Assembly: GCA_038200275.1 (NCBI GenBank)
Contig: JBBPYC010000087.1
Location: forward strand, 1-64,000
Direction: 5' to 3'
Origin: JBBPYC01 sp038200275
GTDB lineage: Bacteria > Pseudomonadota > Gammaproteobacteria > Burkholderiales > Burkholderiaceae_C
DNA: 64,000 nucleotides
In this document: positions 1 through 8,872 of the stretch, in pieces
Numbering within the stretch: position 1 is the stretch's first letter
Layout: every line of letters begins with the position of its first letter
Position numbers and translations under genes: made by a program
Notes under the pieces: generated by a model
The model's database searches: none
The model's input: only the letters and a program-made list of their open reading frames with translations
Told to the model about the DNA's origin: nothing

Positions 1-731
1 ACCGGCACCGGCGGCAGCGGCGCAGCCGGATCGGCGGCCGCTGCAGCGGCTTGCGAAAGCGCGGCCGAGAACGCATCCCACACCCCCTGCAACTGCGATT
101 TCGACGCGTCGAGCAGCGGCGGAAAACGCGCATCGACGCTGACCCAGTTGGCGTCTTCGCTCAGCGCATCGGCCTGCTCACGCCAATGCGCGATGTCGGC
201 CTGTAATACCGGAAGCGCCGTCTGCGCATCGCGCCATGCTTTGGTCGACAGCACCTCGAGACGCTGCGCCAGCAGCACCGCGGCCTCGCGCTGCACCTGC
301 ACCCGGTTCTGCAAATCTTCGATGCCCTTGACTCGTTCGGCGAGCTGCGTTTTCAGCTCGGACAGCGGCTCTCGCGCCAGCGGCGCACCTGCCTTGGCGG
401 CGTCCCGCTGCCAGGCCAGTGCATCGGCCAGGTTCAAGCGCGGAAGCTGCAACAGGTGCTCGGCTTTTTGCGCCCACTCGGTTGCAGCCGCCTGGCTGTG
501 GCGCGCACGCTTCAGTTCGTCAAGCCGCTCGCGCACCGGCTTGGCAGCGCCTTTGTCGCGCCCGCTGAGTTCACGAAATACGGCTTGCAGTTGCTCTTGC
601 GCCGGCTCGGTGAGCAACCACTCGCGGATGCGCGTGGCGCGCTCGCCCGAAGTAGGTGCTGTAAAGGCGCCGCCGGTCAGCGTATCGAGCGCCGGCAAAT
701 CGAGATGGGGAGTAGAAGTTGCTTCGGTCAC
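1..731 (-). CDS. DUF349 domain protein, N-terminal part (runs off the left edge)
   Basis: The minus strand is open from a GTG at 729-731 to the window edge, about 243 codons with no stop. The translation begins MTEATSTPHLDLPALD and is rich in charged Ala/Leu/Arg helices (for example VFRELSGRDKGAAKPVRERL), as in the long coiled-coil-like DUF349 proteins of Burkholderiales. The role of this family is not settled. The last part visible is an Ala/Pro-rich stretch. The GTG is chosen because the recognisable protein begins just after it; no strong ribosome site is visible. The family call rests on overall resemblance of a partial sequence. Confidence 0.6.
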   Translation of the reverse strand, partial: MTEATSTPHLDLPALDTLTGGAFTAPTSGERATRIREWLLTEPAQEQLQAVFRELSGRDKGAAKPVRERLDELKRARHSQAAATEWAQKAEHLLQLPRLNLADALAWQRDAAKAGAPLAREPLSELKTQLAERVKGIEDLQNRVQVQREAAVLLAQRLEVLSTKAWRDAQTALPVLQADIAHWREQADALSEDANWVSVDARFPPLLDASKSQLQGVWDAFSAALSQAAAAAADPAAPLPPVP

Positions 732-996
732 GGCGCAAAAAGTAATGGGGCGGAATAGGTGAGAACAAGCGGCTGTTGTCAGCAGTACAGCAGCCTAAAG
801 CTACATGCACCACGGCGTGGATTCGAAAAATGGCAGACAACCCAAGCCACTGCGTCCAGAAACAATGACAAGAACCACAGGACGCTTGGCATCTGCTGCG
901 TCCGTTCCTGCAACCGGGTATTTTGACCAATTTTGCGCGGCTCTGGCACACAGCCAGCCCCGTGCCGGCTAACTGGCTACCGGCAGGGGGCCCGAT

Positions 997-3900
997 TCAA
1001 CGCGTTTCGAGGTTCAACTCGACGTGCGGCAAATAACGATCGGGCTTGGCACCGAAGGCCGCGGCTGCACCGCTCGAAGCCTCGGCAAGCTGACCAGACT
1101 GGATCAGTCTGGCTTCTCCAAGGAACAGCCGCGACTTCGACAAACCAGCGCCCTCCAGATAGTCGCGCACCGCCACGCCGCGCTTCGTTGCAAGCTCGCG
1201 CAGCGCTTCATCGCTGGCTTCGAAGCGCGACAGCAGCAGGCGCTTCATCTCGTTGTCCGACAACGGCTGGGCAACTCCATCGGGATTGTGCGGCTTCGGA
1301 ATGTCGGACTGCGCGTAGAGCCGGCTCAACGGGGACGATGGCAACGGCGTGGCGGGGGCAGCGGCGCCGTTCGTGTCGGAAGCATCAGCCAGTGTCTTGC
1401 CTGCGTCGCTGGCAGCAGCCGGTGTCTCCGCAATTTCGCTTGGGATGGCGTTTGCGCTCGCGTTGCCGGGTTCGGTACTCCCCTGGGTCGTCTCGGTCGA
1501 TTTCGCCGTATCGCCGTTCAGCCGCTCACGGTCGATCTCACGTGCCAACTGAGCCTGCTTCCAGGCTTCGCGCTCGGCGGGGTTGCCCGCGGTGCCGGCG
1601 ATGGTGAGCTGCAGCGACTCGCGTTGAGTGAGTGCTTTGGCCACCTTGTCGAGCCCGCTGCGCGCGCTGGCCGTCAGGTCAGGGCTGCCAGCATCGAATT
1701 TCACTTCGCTCAGCGCATCGGCAGACGCATCGCCACCGCCTGCATCGACAATGCCGCCAATGGCCCGCGCGATCAGCGAAAACGGCGCCGTGACGGCCTT
1801 GCCCAGCAAGTTGCCCACTGCGTTGCCAAGTACGTCGGCGATGCTGAACTGCGGGTCATCGATCGATCCGCTGATCGGCAGATCCAGATCGATCACGCCT
1901 TCGCTGTTGGCCAGCAACGCCGTTGCAAGCTTGACCGGCAAGCTGTTCGGCGCGCCCTTGACCTCCTCGCCAAAGCGCAGTTGCGTGAGCACCAGGTTGT
2001 TGTCGGCCGTCAGTTGGCCATTCGGCTTCACCCGGTAGTTCACATCCATGTTCAGCCGACCGCGTTCGATCGGATGGCCTGCGTATTTGACCGAATACGG
2101 AGAAAACGGCGGCAGTTCCAGATCGCGCACCTTGCCGGCGATGTCGAGCGCCAGCGGCTTGGCCAGCGGGTTCAGCCGACCGTCGACTTCGATCGATGCG
2201 GATTGCTCGGTCTTGCCGCGCAGCTCGAGCCGCGCAAGCGCCGGCTGTCCGCTGGCCGGCAGCTGCGACGAAAATGCGCCAAGCTTGCCGGTCAGATCAC
2301 TCAGCCGGGCCGAATAGTTCGGCTTGATCAGCAGATCGGTGAAGTGAATGCGGCCGTTCACGAAGCTGGTGGTGCCGATGTCGATGCGCGCCGCGGGCTG
2401 CGTCGCATTGGCCGCTGATGCGGTGTCGGTCGGCTCGGCACCGCCCGCGTTGCCCGACTTGACCAGGCCCTGCAGATTGAGCCTGCCGTCCGGATACAGG
2501 ATCAGCCGTGCAAAGAAGTCGGTCAATGCGGTCTGCTCAAGCGATACGAAAGCCGCCTGGTCCGGCGCAATCGCGACCTTCAGGCCGGTCAGGTTCAACG
2601 TCTTCCAGCTGACCAGTTCGTCGCCAACTTGGGTTTCGTCTGCGGCGTCGGGCGCGACGGCGGAACGGGCGGCATCGTTGGCAACAGGCGCTGCAGCCGC
2701 CACGGCGTTGGCACGCATGTCCTGCACGGTCACGTCGCCGCTCAGATTCATCCTGGCGCCGCCGTCGGTCTGTGTGTAGTCGGTGTCGCCCTTGAAGCTT
2801 GCATCGGCGCGCGCGATCTCGATGTTGAGTTGCGACGCAAAGTACGGCTCGAACAGGTGCACTGGAATGCGCACGCCCTCGACTTTTCCGCTGGCCTCCA
2901 ATTGCGGTCGGAGTGTGAGCCGACCGCGGTAGTCGAGCTGGCCTGCGGCAGTGCCTTGTGCTGGTTCCGCTGCCCGTGCAGCGGCACTCTCGCCTGCTGG
3001 GGAATCGATTCGTGCAGACACGTGCAGCGGCGCCGGATCGGTGCCGTCCAGCGTCACGTTCTTTGTCTCCAACCGAATGCTGCTCAGGTCGAACGCCACA
3101 GGCGACGCCTGCGCACGGTCCCGGAATGCAATCCGTCCGCCGGACAACGCAACGTCGGCGAGTTGCACAGCCCAGGAGTCACCGCTTGCCGCTTTCGCTT
3201 GCTTCGTCTCGTCAGCCGCTGACGGCGTTGCACCATTGGCGCTGTTTTTCAACCACCGCTGGAACATCCATAGGCCCTGCGCGTCCCGCTCTACCGTGGC
3301 AACCGGCTCACCGATTTGCACCTTACCGACGGCCACTTTGCGCGCAGCAAGGTCCAGGGTGGCGTCGTTCACAGCAACCTGGGCAACGCGCGCCAGCTCG
3401 TTGCCGTCTTGCACCAGCACAACATCGTCCAGCGCAAGTCGCTTGGTCTGCACGACGGTTTTTGCAGCGTCATCTGGCGATTTCGCAGCCTGCCACTCCA
3501 GCGTGCTGTCGATCGACGCACGGCCCTGCAGCGTCGGCTCGAGCATCGACGCATAAAACGGTTGCGCGAGCGTCAGCGGCAGCCCGTCGGCCTGCAGGTC
3601 AACGGTTGCCTGCGTGGCACGCGCGCTGCCGCTGAATGCAAGCTTCGACCGCGAGTCGGCGGATGCGTCTTTCGCCAGCAACGCAGAGCCTTTGAAGCGC
3701 GCTGACCGATCGAACGGCAGCCCAAGCTTGTCGGCCTGCAATTCCAGCTTCGACAAATCGAGCTCGACCGGCATGGTGGCCAGAGCTTGGTCGCGGTAAG
3801 CGATCTGGCCGTCGGAGACGGATAGCTGTGCCAGGTCGACCTTCCACGTGGGCGTTTGCGCAGCAGCTTTGTTGGCGCCGCCACTGCCTGCATCGACAGC

Positions 3901-6900
3901 AGATGCTGAACTGCGCAGCCAGTCTTCAAACATCCATTGCCCATCGGCGTTGCGGGTGATGTCCGCTTTGGGCGCGCGCAGCTCGACTTTGCCAATCTGT
4001 ACGCGTTGCTCCGACAGATTCACGGTTGCATCGGCAACCGTCACCTGAGCGATGCCGACCAGGCGGCGATTGGCCTCGGCCAACGCGACATCGTTCAGCG
4101 TAAGCCGATTCGCACGCAGGCTGAGCCGGGCATCGGATTCGTTGCCAACAGCCGTCGCAGCCTGCCACCGCACGGCGCCGTCCAGCGTGGCGCTGCCAGA
4201 CAGCGTGGGCTTCAGAAACTTTGCATAGAACGGCCGCGCTGCGGAGAACGGCAAGCCCTCGAGCCGCACCTCCACATCGGCGTTTGTGTCGCTGGCCTTT
4301 CCGCTGAACGTGAGCGGCGATGACGCGCTTGCATCCGCCGTGTTCAGTTGGGCCGACCCACTGAATGCAGCCGGCTCGGCAAACGGCAGCACCAACTTCG
4401 ACGCCTGCAGTTGTAGTTTGGCCAGCTCGGCGCGCACGACTTGCTGGGCCAACGCGCCGTCGGTATAGGAGATGTCGCCGCCTTCGAGCTTGAAATCGTT
4501 CAGCGCAAACGACCAGCCGGACGGCTCCTCTGTCTTGGCAGCAGGATGTTCCGTTTCCGCTGCGCCTTTCGCCTGCGCATCCTGGGCAGCTTTCGGCGAA
4601 CGCCGCTTGGGCTCAGACGGCGCTCGCGAGTCGTCGTTCTTCCTCTGCGGCGACTGCTTCAGCCAGTCTTTAAACATCCAGCGGCCAGCGGCGTCGCGCG
4701 CCACATCCACTTTCGGGTCAACGATCTGCAACTGGCCGACCTGCACGTGTTGGCTGCTCAGATCAATGCCTGCATCGGTCACTTCGACTCGGCCGACGCG
4801 CACGGGCGCTGCTTCGCCGGTTTTCAACGCGACGTCTTCCAGCGCGAGGCGGTTCGCCCGCACGATCAGCCGCACGGCGGCGTCGGATCCACGCGGTGCG
4901 TCGAGCGGCGCGCCCGACCACTGCACCGCGCCGTCGAGCGTGGCTTGTCCTGTTAACGCAGGCGACAGGAATTGTGTGAGAAACGGTTCGGCTGCAGCAA
5001 CGGGCAGCCCGTCGATCTTGAGTGCGACTTGGCCCCCCTCGGCGCTGACGGTGCCGTCGAACTGAAGCGGCGCGGGCTTCTCATCTGGCGGCGCTGCAAC
5101 CTGTGCCGAACCACTGAGCGCCGTCTGCGGCCCGAGGGGATATGCCACGTTGGAGGCCTGCAAGTCGAGCTGCGTCAGCGCCGCTTCTACTGGGTGCTCG
5201 GCCAGCGCGGCGTCGGTGTAGGTGACGTCGCCGTGCTTGAGCGCGAACCGGTCGAGCTTGAGTGACCATGCGGGCAGCGCATCACCGGGCGGTTGGGCTT
5301 GCGTATCAAGCGCTGCCGGGGCATCGGTTGCAGGCCCGGCTTTCAGCCAGTCCTGCGCCATCCAGCGGCCTTCGGCGCTGCGCCGGATGCGCACGGTGGG
5401 GTCATCGATCCTGAGATTGCCGATCTGGGCGGTGCGCTGGGCCAGATCGATGGTGGCACCCGCCAGTTCGAGCTTTGCAACGCTTGCGAGCGGCTTGTCT
5501 GCCTTGGCTCCGTCGGCATCGATCAGCGCAACCTGATCGAGCAGCAGCTGGTCGAGCCGCAGCACGGTGCGGGCAGTGGGCGGCGCAATCGCTTGTTCCG
5601 TCGCACCGGATGCAGCAGCACGTGGTTCGGCCGCAGCCTGCCAGTCCAGCGTACCGTGCGCGCTGACGGTGCCGCGCAGGGTCGGCACGAGCACCTGCGC
5701 CAGGTAGGGCTTGGCCAGATCGAATGCGAACGGGTCCAGCTTCCACTGCACATTCGCCGAAGCGTCGGTGGCTTTGCCTTCGAACTGCAACGCCGTGCCG
5801 GCCGCTTCATCCTTTGCAACTGCAGCAAGCGGTGTCGTCAGCGGCACGTCGCCCATTGGAATCTGTTGGCCGATCGTGGCCGAACCGCTGAATGGGGCCG
5901 GTTGCTTGAACGGATAAGCGATGTCCGATGCCTGCAACTGCAGCTGCCGCAAGTGCGCTTGCGCCTGCGGCTGGGTCGCCCGGTCGACCCACACCAGTTG
6001 GCCGTCCTTCAAGGCAATTTGCTGCAGCGACACTTGCCAAGGCTTGGTTGGCTCGGCAGATTGCGCCACCACGGGGGTGGGCGCCGCAGCCTCGGCGGTT
6101 TTGGAGCGGTCAGCCGTTGCGGCTGTGCCCGCTGCTGGCTCGCCCAGCTTGTTGGCTTGAACCACAGGCTGCGCAAGCGCAAGCGTGCCGTCTTGCCTGC
6201 GACGCAGGGCCATGCGCGGCCCATCGATCTCAATCCGTGCCACCACGACCTTCTGCTGCAGCGGACTCAGATCGGCCAACGTGATGCGGGCCTGGTCAAG
6301 CGCAAGCAGCGGCTCGCCCGCCGCGTCGGCTGCCGCCACATCGTGCGCAGTGATCGGCCCGGAGATTTTGAGCGTGGGTTCGGGCGCCTGCAGGTAGCCA
6401 ATCGTCAACTGCGCATCGAGCCGCCCCGACTCAGGCTGCACCGGCAATCCGGCTGGCAGATAGACCAGATAAGGCGCCACGTTCAAGGCACTGAAGGTCA
6501 ACGTGGCGTCGCTGCGGCGCGAATCGGCATACGGCGTGCTGCTGCCGCTGGCTTCGAACGCCACGCCGTCGAGCTTGAACGACAAGCGCGGCTCGACTTT
6601 TGTCTCACGCGCCGATGCCAGACTGCTGAGCTCAGGCACGCGCAACTGCAGATCCTGCAATGCGTGCTCCGAGTCGGTGACCTTGTCCACAAAGTCGACT
6701 GCACCGTTTTGCACGATCACGTCATGCAAGGCGAACTTGAAAGGCTCGTTCGATTTCTGCTGATTCGGCGTTGGATCGCTGCTGAACTGCTTGCGGACGT
6801 CGTCGATGTCCAGGGTGCCGTCGGCGCGGCGCGTGACCGAAAGGCGCGGGGCATCCAGATGCACCGCAGCGAGCACCGGCGCCAGGCGCAGCAGGGATTT

Positions 6901-7179
6901 GATTTCGGCGTTCAGGTAGACACGGTCGATGCGGGCCTGGGTGCTCTGTCCGTCGGCGGTTGCCACCGTCAGATCGCGCGCTGAGAGCTCCAGCGTCCAG
7001 GGCTTGAAATCGACCGCACCAATGCTGACCTTGCGGCCAAGCTGATCACCCAGCAGCCGCGGCAATTGGCTTTTGACCAGCGGCGGCACGGCTGCCCAGA
7101 GCAGTGCCCACAACGCCAGAACAGCCAGGGTGGCCCACAGAAGGCCGCGAATCCATCGATTACGGAACAGCAATTGCAT
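997..7179 (-). CDS. Giant DUF748 (AsmA-like) envelope protein, 2060 aa
   Basis: One N-terminal membrane segment (about residues 11-31) is followed by a very long region of beta-rich, AsmA-like sequence. The start (VKSQLPRLLGDQLGRKVSIG) and the C-terminal part (FDAGSPDLTASARSGLDKVA, near residue 1800) are typical of DUF748 proteins. Relatives of AsmA/TamB are thought to span the periplasm and help move lipids to the outer membrane; that role is inferred here. The protein is roughly twice the usual DUF748 length. The excess comes from five internal repeats of 200-250 residues, listed separately. Low-complexity Ala/Glu/Lys linkers join the repeats. It is transcribed divergently from the transglycosylase gene and looks monocistronic. 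Confidence 0.85.
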   Translation of the reverse strand: MQLLFRNRWIRGLLWATLAVLALWALLWAAVPPLVKSQLPRLLGDQLGRKVSIGAVDFKPWTLELSARDLTVATADGQSTQARIDRVYLNAEIKSLLRLAPVLAAVHLDAPRLSVTRRADGTLDIDDVRKQFSSDPTPNQQKSNEPFKFALHDVIVQNGAVDFVDKVTDSEHALQDLQLRVPELSSLASARETKVEPRLSFKLDGVAFEASGSSTPYADSRRSDATLTFSALNVAPYLVYLPAGLPVQPESGRLDAQLTIGYLQAPEPTLKISGPITAHDVAAADAAGEPLLALDQARITLADLSPLQQKVVVARIEIDGPRMALRRRQDGTLALAQPVVQANKLGEPAAGTAATADRSKTAEAAAPTPVVAQSAEPTKPWQVSLQQIALKDGQLVWVDRATQPQAQAHLRQLQLQASDIAYPFKQPAPFSGSATIGQQIPMGDVPLTTPLAAVAKDEAAGTALQFEGKATDASANVQWKLDPFAFDLAKPYLAQVLVPTLRGTVSAHGTLDWQAAAEPRAAASGATEQAIAPPTARTVLRLDQLLLDQVALIDADGAKADKPLASVAKLELAGATIDLAQRTAQIGNLRIDDPTVRIRRSAEGRWMAQDWLKAGPATDAPAALDTQAQPPGDALPAWSLKLDRFALKHGDVTYTDAALAEHPVEAALTQLDLQASNVAYPLGPQTALSGSAQVAAPPDEKPAPLQFDGTVSAEGGQVALKIDGLPVAAAEPFLTQFLSPALTGQATLDGAVQWSGAPLDAPRGSDAAVRLIVRANRLALEDVALKTGEAAPVRVGRVEVTDAGIDLSSQHVQVGQLQIVDPKVDVARDAAGRWMFKDWLKQSPQRKNDDSRAPSEPKRRSPKAAQDAQAKGAAETEHPAAKTEEPSGWSFALNDFKLEGGDISYTDGALAQQVVRAELAKLQLQASKLVLPFAEPAAFSGSAQLNTADASASSPLTFSGKASDTNADVEVRLEGLPFSAARPFYAKFLKPTLSGSATLDGAVRWQAATAVGNESDARLSLRANRLTLNDVALAEANRRLVGIAQVTVADATVNLSEQRVQIGKVELRAPKADITRNADGQWMFEDWLRSSASAVDAGSGGANKAAAQTPTWKVDLAQLSVSDGQIAYRDQALATMPVELDLSKLELQADKLGLPFDRSARFKGSALLAKDASADSRSKLAFSGSARATQATVDLQADGLPLTLAQPFYASMLEPTLQGRASIDSTLEWQAAKSPDDAAKTVVQTKRLALDDVVLVQDGNELARVAQVAVNDATLDLAARKVAVGKVQIGEPVATVERDAQGLWMFQRWLKNSANGATPSAADETKQAKAASGDSWAVQLADVALSGGRIAFRDRAQASPVAFDLSSIRLETKNVTLDGTDPAPLHVSARIDSPAGESAAARAAEPAQGTAAGQLDYRGRLTLRPQLEASGKVEGVRIPVHLFEPYFASQLNIEIARADASFKGDTDYTQTDGGARMNLSGDVTVQDMRANAVAAAAPVANDAARSAVAPDAADETQVGDELVSWKTLNLTGLKVAIAPDQAAFVSLEQTALTDFFARLILYPDGRLNLQGLVKSGNAGGAEPTDTASAANATQPAARIDIGTTSFVNGRIHFTDLLIKPNYSARLSDLTGKLGAFSSQLPASGQPALARLELRGKTEQSASIEVDGRLNPLAKPLALDIAGKVRDLELPPFSPYSVKYAGHPIERGRLNMDVNYRVKPNGQLTADNNLVLTQLRFGEEVKGAPNSLPVKLATALLANSEGVIDLDLPISGSIDDPQFSIADVLGNAVGNLLGKAVTAPFSLIARAIGGIVDAGGGDASADALSEVKFDAGSPDLTASARSGLDKVAKALTQRESLQLTIAGTAGNPAEREAWKQAQLAREIDRERLNGDTAKSTETTQGSTEPGNASANAIPSEIAETPAAASDAGKTLADASDTNGAAAPATPLPSSPLSRLYAQSDIPKPHNPDGVAQPLSDNEMKRLLLSRFEASDEALRELATKRGVAVRDYLEGAGLSKSRLFLGEARLIQSGQLAEASSGAAAAFGAKPDRYLPHVELNLETR
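2980..6039 (-). repeat. Five tandem protein repeats inside the DUF748 gene
   Basis: Five units begin near residues 381, 638, 889, 1112 and 1336. Each starts with a strand pattern of the type W-x-(V/L/F)-x-L-x-(D/Q)-x-x-L-x-x-G-x-(I/V)-x-(Y/F/W)-x-D, as in WSLKLDRFALKHGDVTYTD and WKVDLAQLSVSDGQIAYRD. A conserved LxLQAS/LELQAD stretch follows, then (S/K)GSA. The first four units end in GRWMxxDWLK-like motifs (GRWMAQDWLK, GRWMFKDWLK, GQWMFEDWLR, GLWMFQRWLK). The fifth lacks that end. The repeats are clear in protein but diverged, so the duplications are old. Confidence 0.8.
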
Positions 7180-7578
7180 CGGAAGGTCTTTGATTCTTTT
7201 GTATTGATTTGTTCAGCCGCTGGCGCTGTGGCGCCTCGATTTGCTTTTCAAATTGGGTTCAAATCGCCCCAATCGATGAAATATTACATAACAATCAACT
7301 TCTTCATACTTGACTTGGTATGAAGACAGCTTTTAAGATGCAGATCGCGCTGCAAAACTAGGGATAACCCTTAATTCTTAGCAGCTCCCTTCTTGAATTT
7401 TCCGCTGTCCTCGGGTGAGATGCCAATCTCAGATTCGGCGCTCCCCTACCCGCAGCGACTTCCCAACCGGTCGCACGCAGAGCCCGGGCGCTCATCGGCT
7501 GGATCGTCAAGTTTGACCTCCGCCCGTCGAGTGCATTGCAGTCGCCCGGTTTGGGCATCAGCCTACAGGAACCATTCA
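7180..7578. other. Divergent intergenic region between DUF748 and transglycosylase genes
   Basis: No convincing gene. The part near 7190-7330 is clearly more AT-rich than its surroundings and holds the inverted repeat at 7302-7325. The remainder up to the ATG at 7579 reads through in the transglycosylase frame. Its protein is Ser/Arg/Pro-rich with no recognisable signal, so it is taken as untranslated leader. Confidence 0.5.
7302..7325. promoter_or_regulatory. Perfect 8-bp inverted repeat overlapping a promoter-like -35
   Basis: CTTCATAC (7302-7309) and GTATGAAG (7318-7325) are exact reverse complements around the 8-bp spacer TTGACTTG. The spacer contains TTGACT, a near-consensus -35. Eighteen bases downstream lies TAAGAT, a weak -10, on the plus strand toward the transglycosylase gene. 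This fits an operator straddling a promoter, but the binding protein is unknown and no experimental support exists here. Confidence 0.4.
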
Positions 7579-8478
7579 ATGGCCTCAGCCAATCCCCTCC
7601 GCACGCCGACCCGAAACACAAAGACCCGACCCGTAGCGCCTGCATGGCAGCATTCATTTCACCTCTTGCGCCTCGGTTTCGCTCTGCTCGGATTGGGCGT
7701 CGTGTTGACGGTTGTGTTGTTGGGCACCCAATCCGAAGTGCGCGAGTCGGCCGAAGCTCGGTTGATTGGTTGGCTGCAGCAACGGCAGGCGCCGGCGAGC
7801 GCATCGCTCGATGTAAGCCTGCCGCTTGTGCGGGAGACTCAGCAAGCCTTCGAGACAGAAATGTCTGCAGTGGGCGACCAGCCAGGCACCGCTGCCATTG
7901 CGCCGGTGCAAGCTGTCGCCGACGGCCGCGTCAATGCCGGGCCCATCGCCGGCGCTGCCGCGAAGATGGTGGCCGATACAGCGACCGGTGAAACGTCCTT
8001 GGCAGCCGATCCGAAAACGCTGCCGCGTGCTCAGGCCAAAGTGGCTTATTGGCTTAGCAAAAAATACCGCGTGGCGCCAGAGCCGATCTCCGTGCTGGTG
8101 GCCGAAGCTTGGGAAGTCGGCAAGCGAGAGCGCATCGACTGGACCCTGATCCTGGCGGTGATGGCAGTCGAGTCGAGCTTTAACCCGTTTGCGCAAAGCA
8201 GCGTGGGTGCACAGGGTTTGATGCAAGTGATGACGCGCATCCACAGCGACAAATACGACAGCGCTGGCGGCAAACTGGCTGCGTTCGATCCCGTGACCAA
8301 TCTGCGGGTCGGCGTTGAGGTGCTGTTGGAATGCATCGAGCGTGCTGGCTCATTGGAAGCTGGCCTGAAGTATTACGTGGGCGCTGCCAATCTGTCCAGT
8401 GACAACGGCTACTCGAAACGCGTACTCGCCGAGCGCACACGGCTCAAGCAAGTCGCTGCGGGCCGAGTGGTGTCCTGA
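7579..8478 (+). CDS. Membrane-anchored lytic transglycosylase (SLT domain)
   Basis: A 299-residue protein with a basic N terminus and one membrane segment (about 29-50), so the catalytic part should face the periplasm. The C-terminal SLT/lysozyme-like domain has the catalytic Glu of AVESSFNPFAQSSVGAQGLM (E198). It is followed by the GLMQVM motif and a late Tyr-rich stretch (KYYVGAANL), as in soluble lytic transglycosylases that cut peptidoglycan glycan strands. The ATG at 7579 is preferred over an upstream in-frame ATG at 7393: it has AGGA eight bases before it and is followed by a sensible anchor. Confidence 0.85.
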   Translation: MASANPLRTPTRNTKTRPVAPAWQHSFHLLRLGFALLGLGVVLTVVLLGTQSEVRESAEARLIGWLQQRQAPASASLDVSLPLVRETQQAFETEMSAVGDQPGTAAIAPVQAVADGRVNAGPIAGAAAKMVADTATGETSLAADPKTLPRAQAKVAYWLSKKYRVAPEPISVLVAEAWEVGKRERIDWTLILAVMAVESSFNPFAQSSVGAQGLMQVMTRIHSDKYDSAGGKLAAFDPVTNLRVGVEVLLECIERAGSLEAGLKYYVGAANLSSDNGYSKRVLAERTRLKQVAAGRVVS

Positions 8479-8872
8479 CCGTCGTTCTTAAACCCCGTTT
8501 TTGCGCCCGTGCGTGGGTCTGAAGCACTGCAGACACCTCCGCTAGACTGAGCATCGTGCGCAACTGGCGATAACGTGGCTGCCAGCGACCTATCTAGAAG
8601 ATAGAGGTCGCTGGAGGCCACCAAGTGGACCTGTCCGAAGCGCCTGAATCGTTGTTCAGCTTAAGCGCCATGGGCGCCGCTGAAATTACCGCGTTCGGGC
8701 ACGGACACCAACCACTGGGAAGCGCGCCGCGGCCGCTTTGCAGGCGGCTGTGTTTTCCGCCGTTCGCCTGGGCAGTTTCCTCATTCACGCTGAGCGTACC
8801 GATCAACTAAGTCGGTGTGTGGCGCGGATCTGCGAGACCTTTGTCCCCATCGCTAGAGCCTGGAATCTCACC
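8479..8872 (+). other. Long leader region upstream of glyA
   Basis: About 394 bp without a convincing gene, between the transglycosylase stop and the glyA ATG. The only structured element noticed is the strong hairpin at 8582-8614. No glycine (gcvT), SAM, SAH or tetrahydrofolate riboswitch core was recognised by eye. Short open frames here have no family resemblance. Confidence 0.5.
8582..8614 (+). promoter_or_regulatory. Strong hairpin in the glyA leader
   Basis: CCAGCGACCT (8582-8591) pairs exactly with AGGTCGCTGG (8605-8614), and ATCT pairs with AGAT across a two-base bulge, closed by a 3-base loop. No T-tract follows, so it does not look like a simple intrinsic terminator. It may stabilise or control the glyA message, or mark the end of the upstream transcript. 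Confidence 0.4.

Noticed and set aside
1024..2418. Long plus-strand open frames opposite the DUF748 gene
   Set aside because: They follow the third-position GC pattern of the real minus-strand gene and have Arg-rich, family-less translations.
8479..8872. Glycine, SAM/SAH or folate riboswitch before glyA
   Set aside because: No conserved core of these classes recognised; only a lone hairpin is supported.
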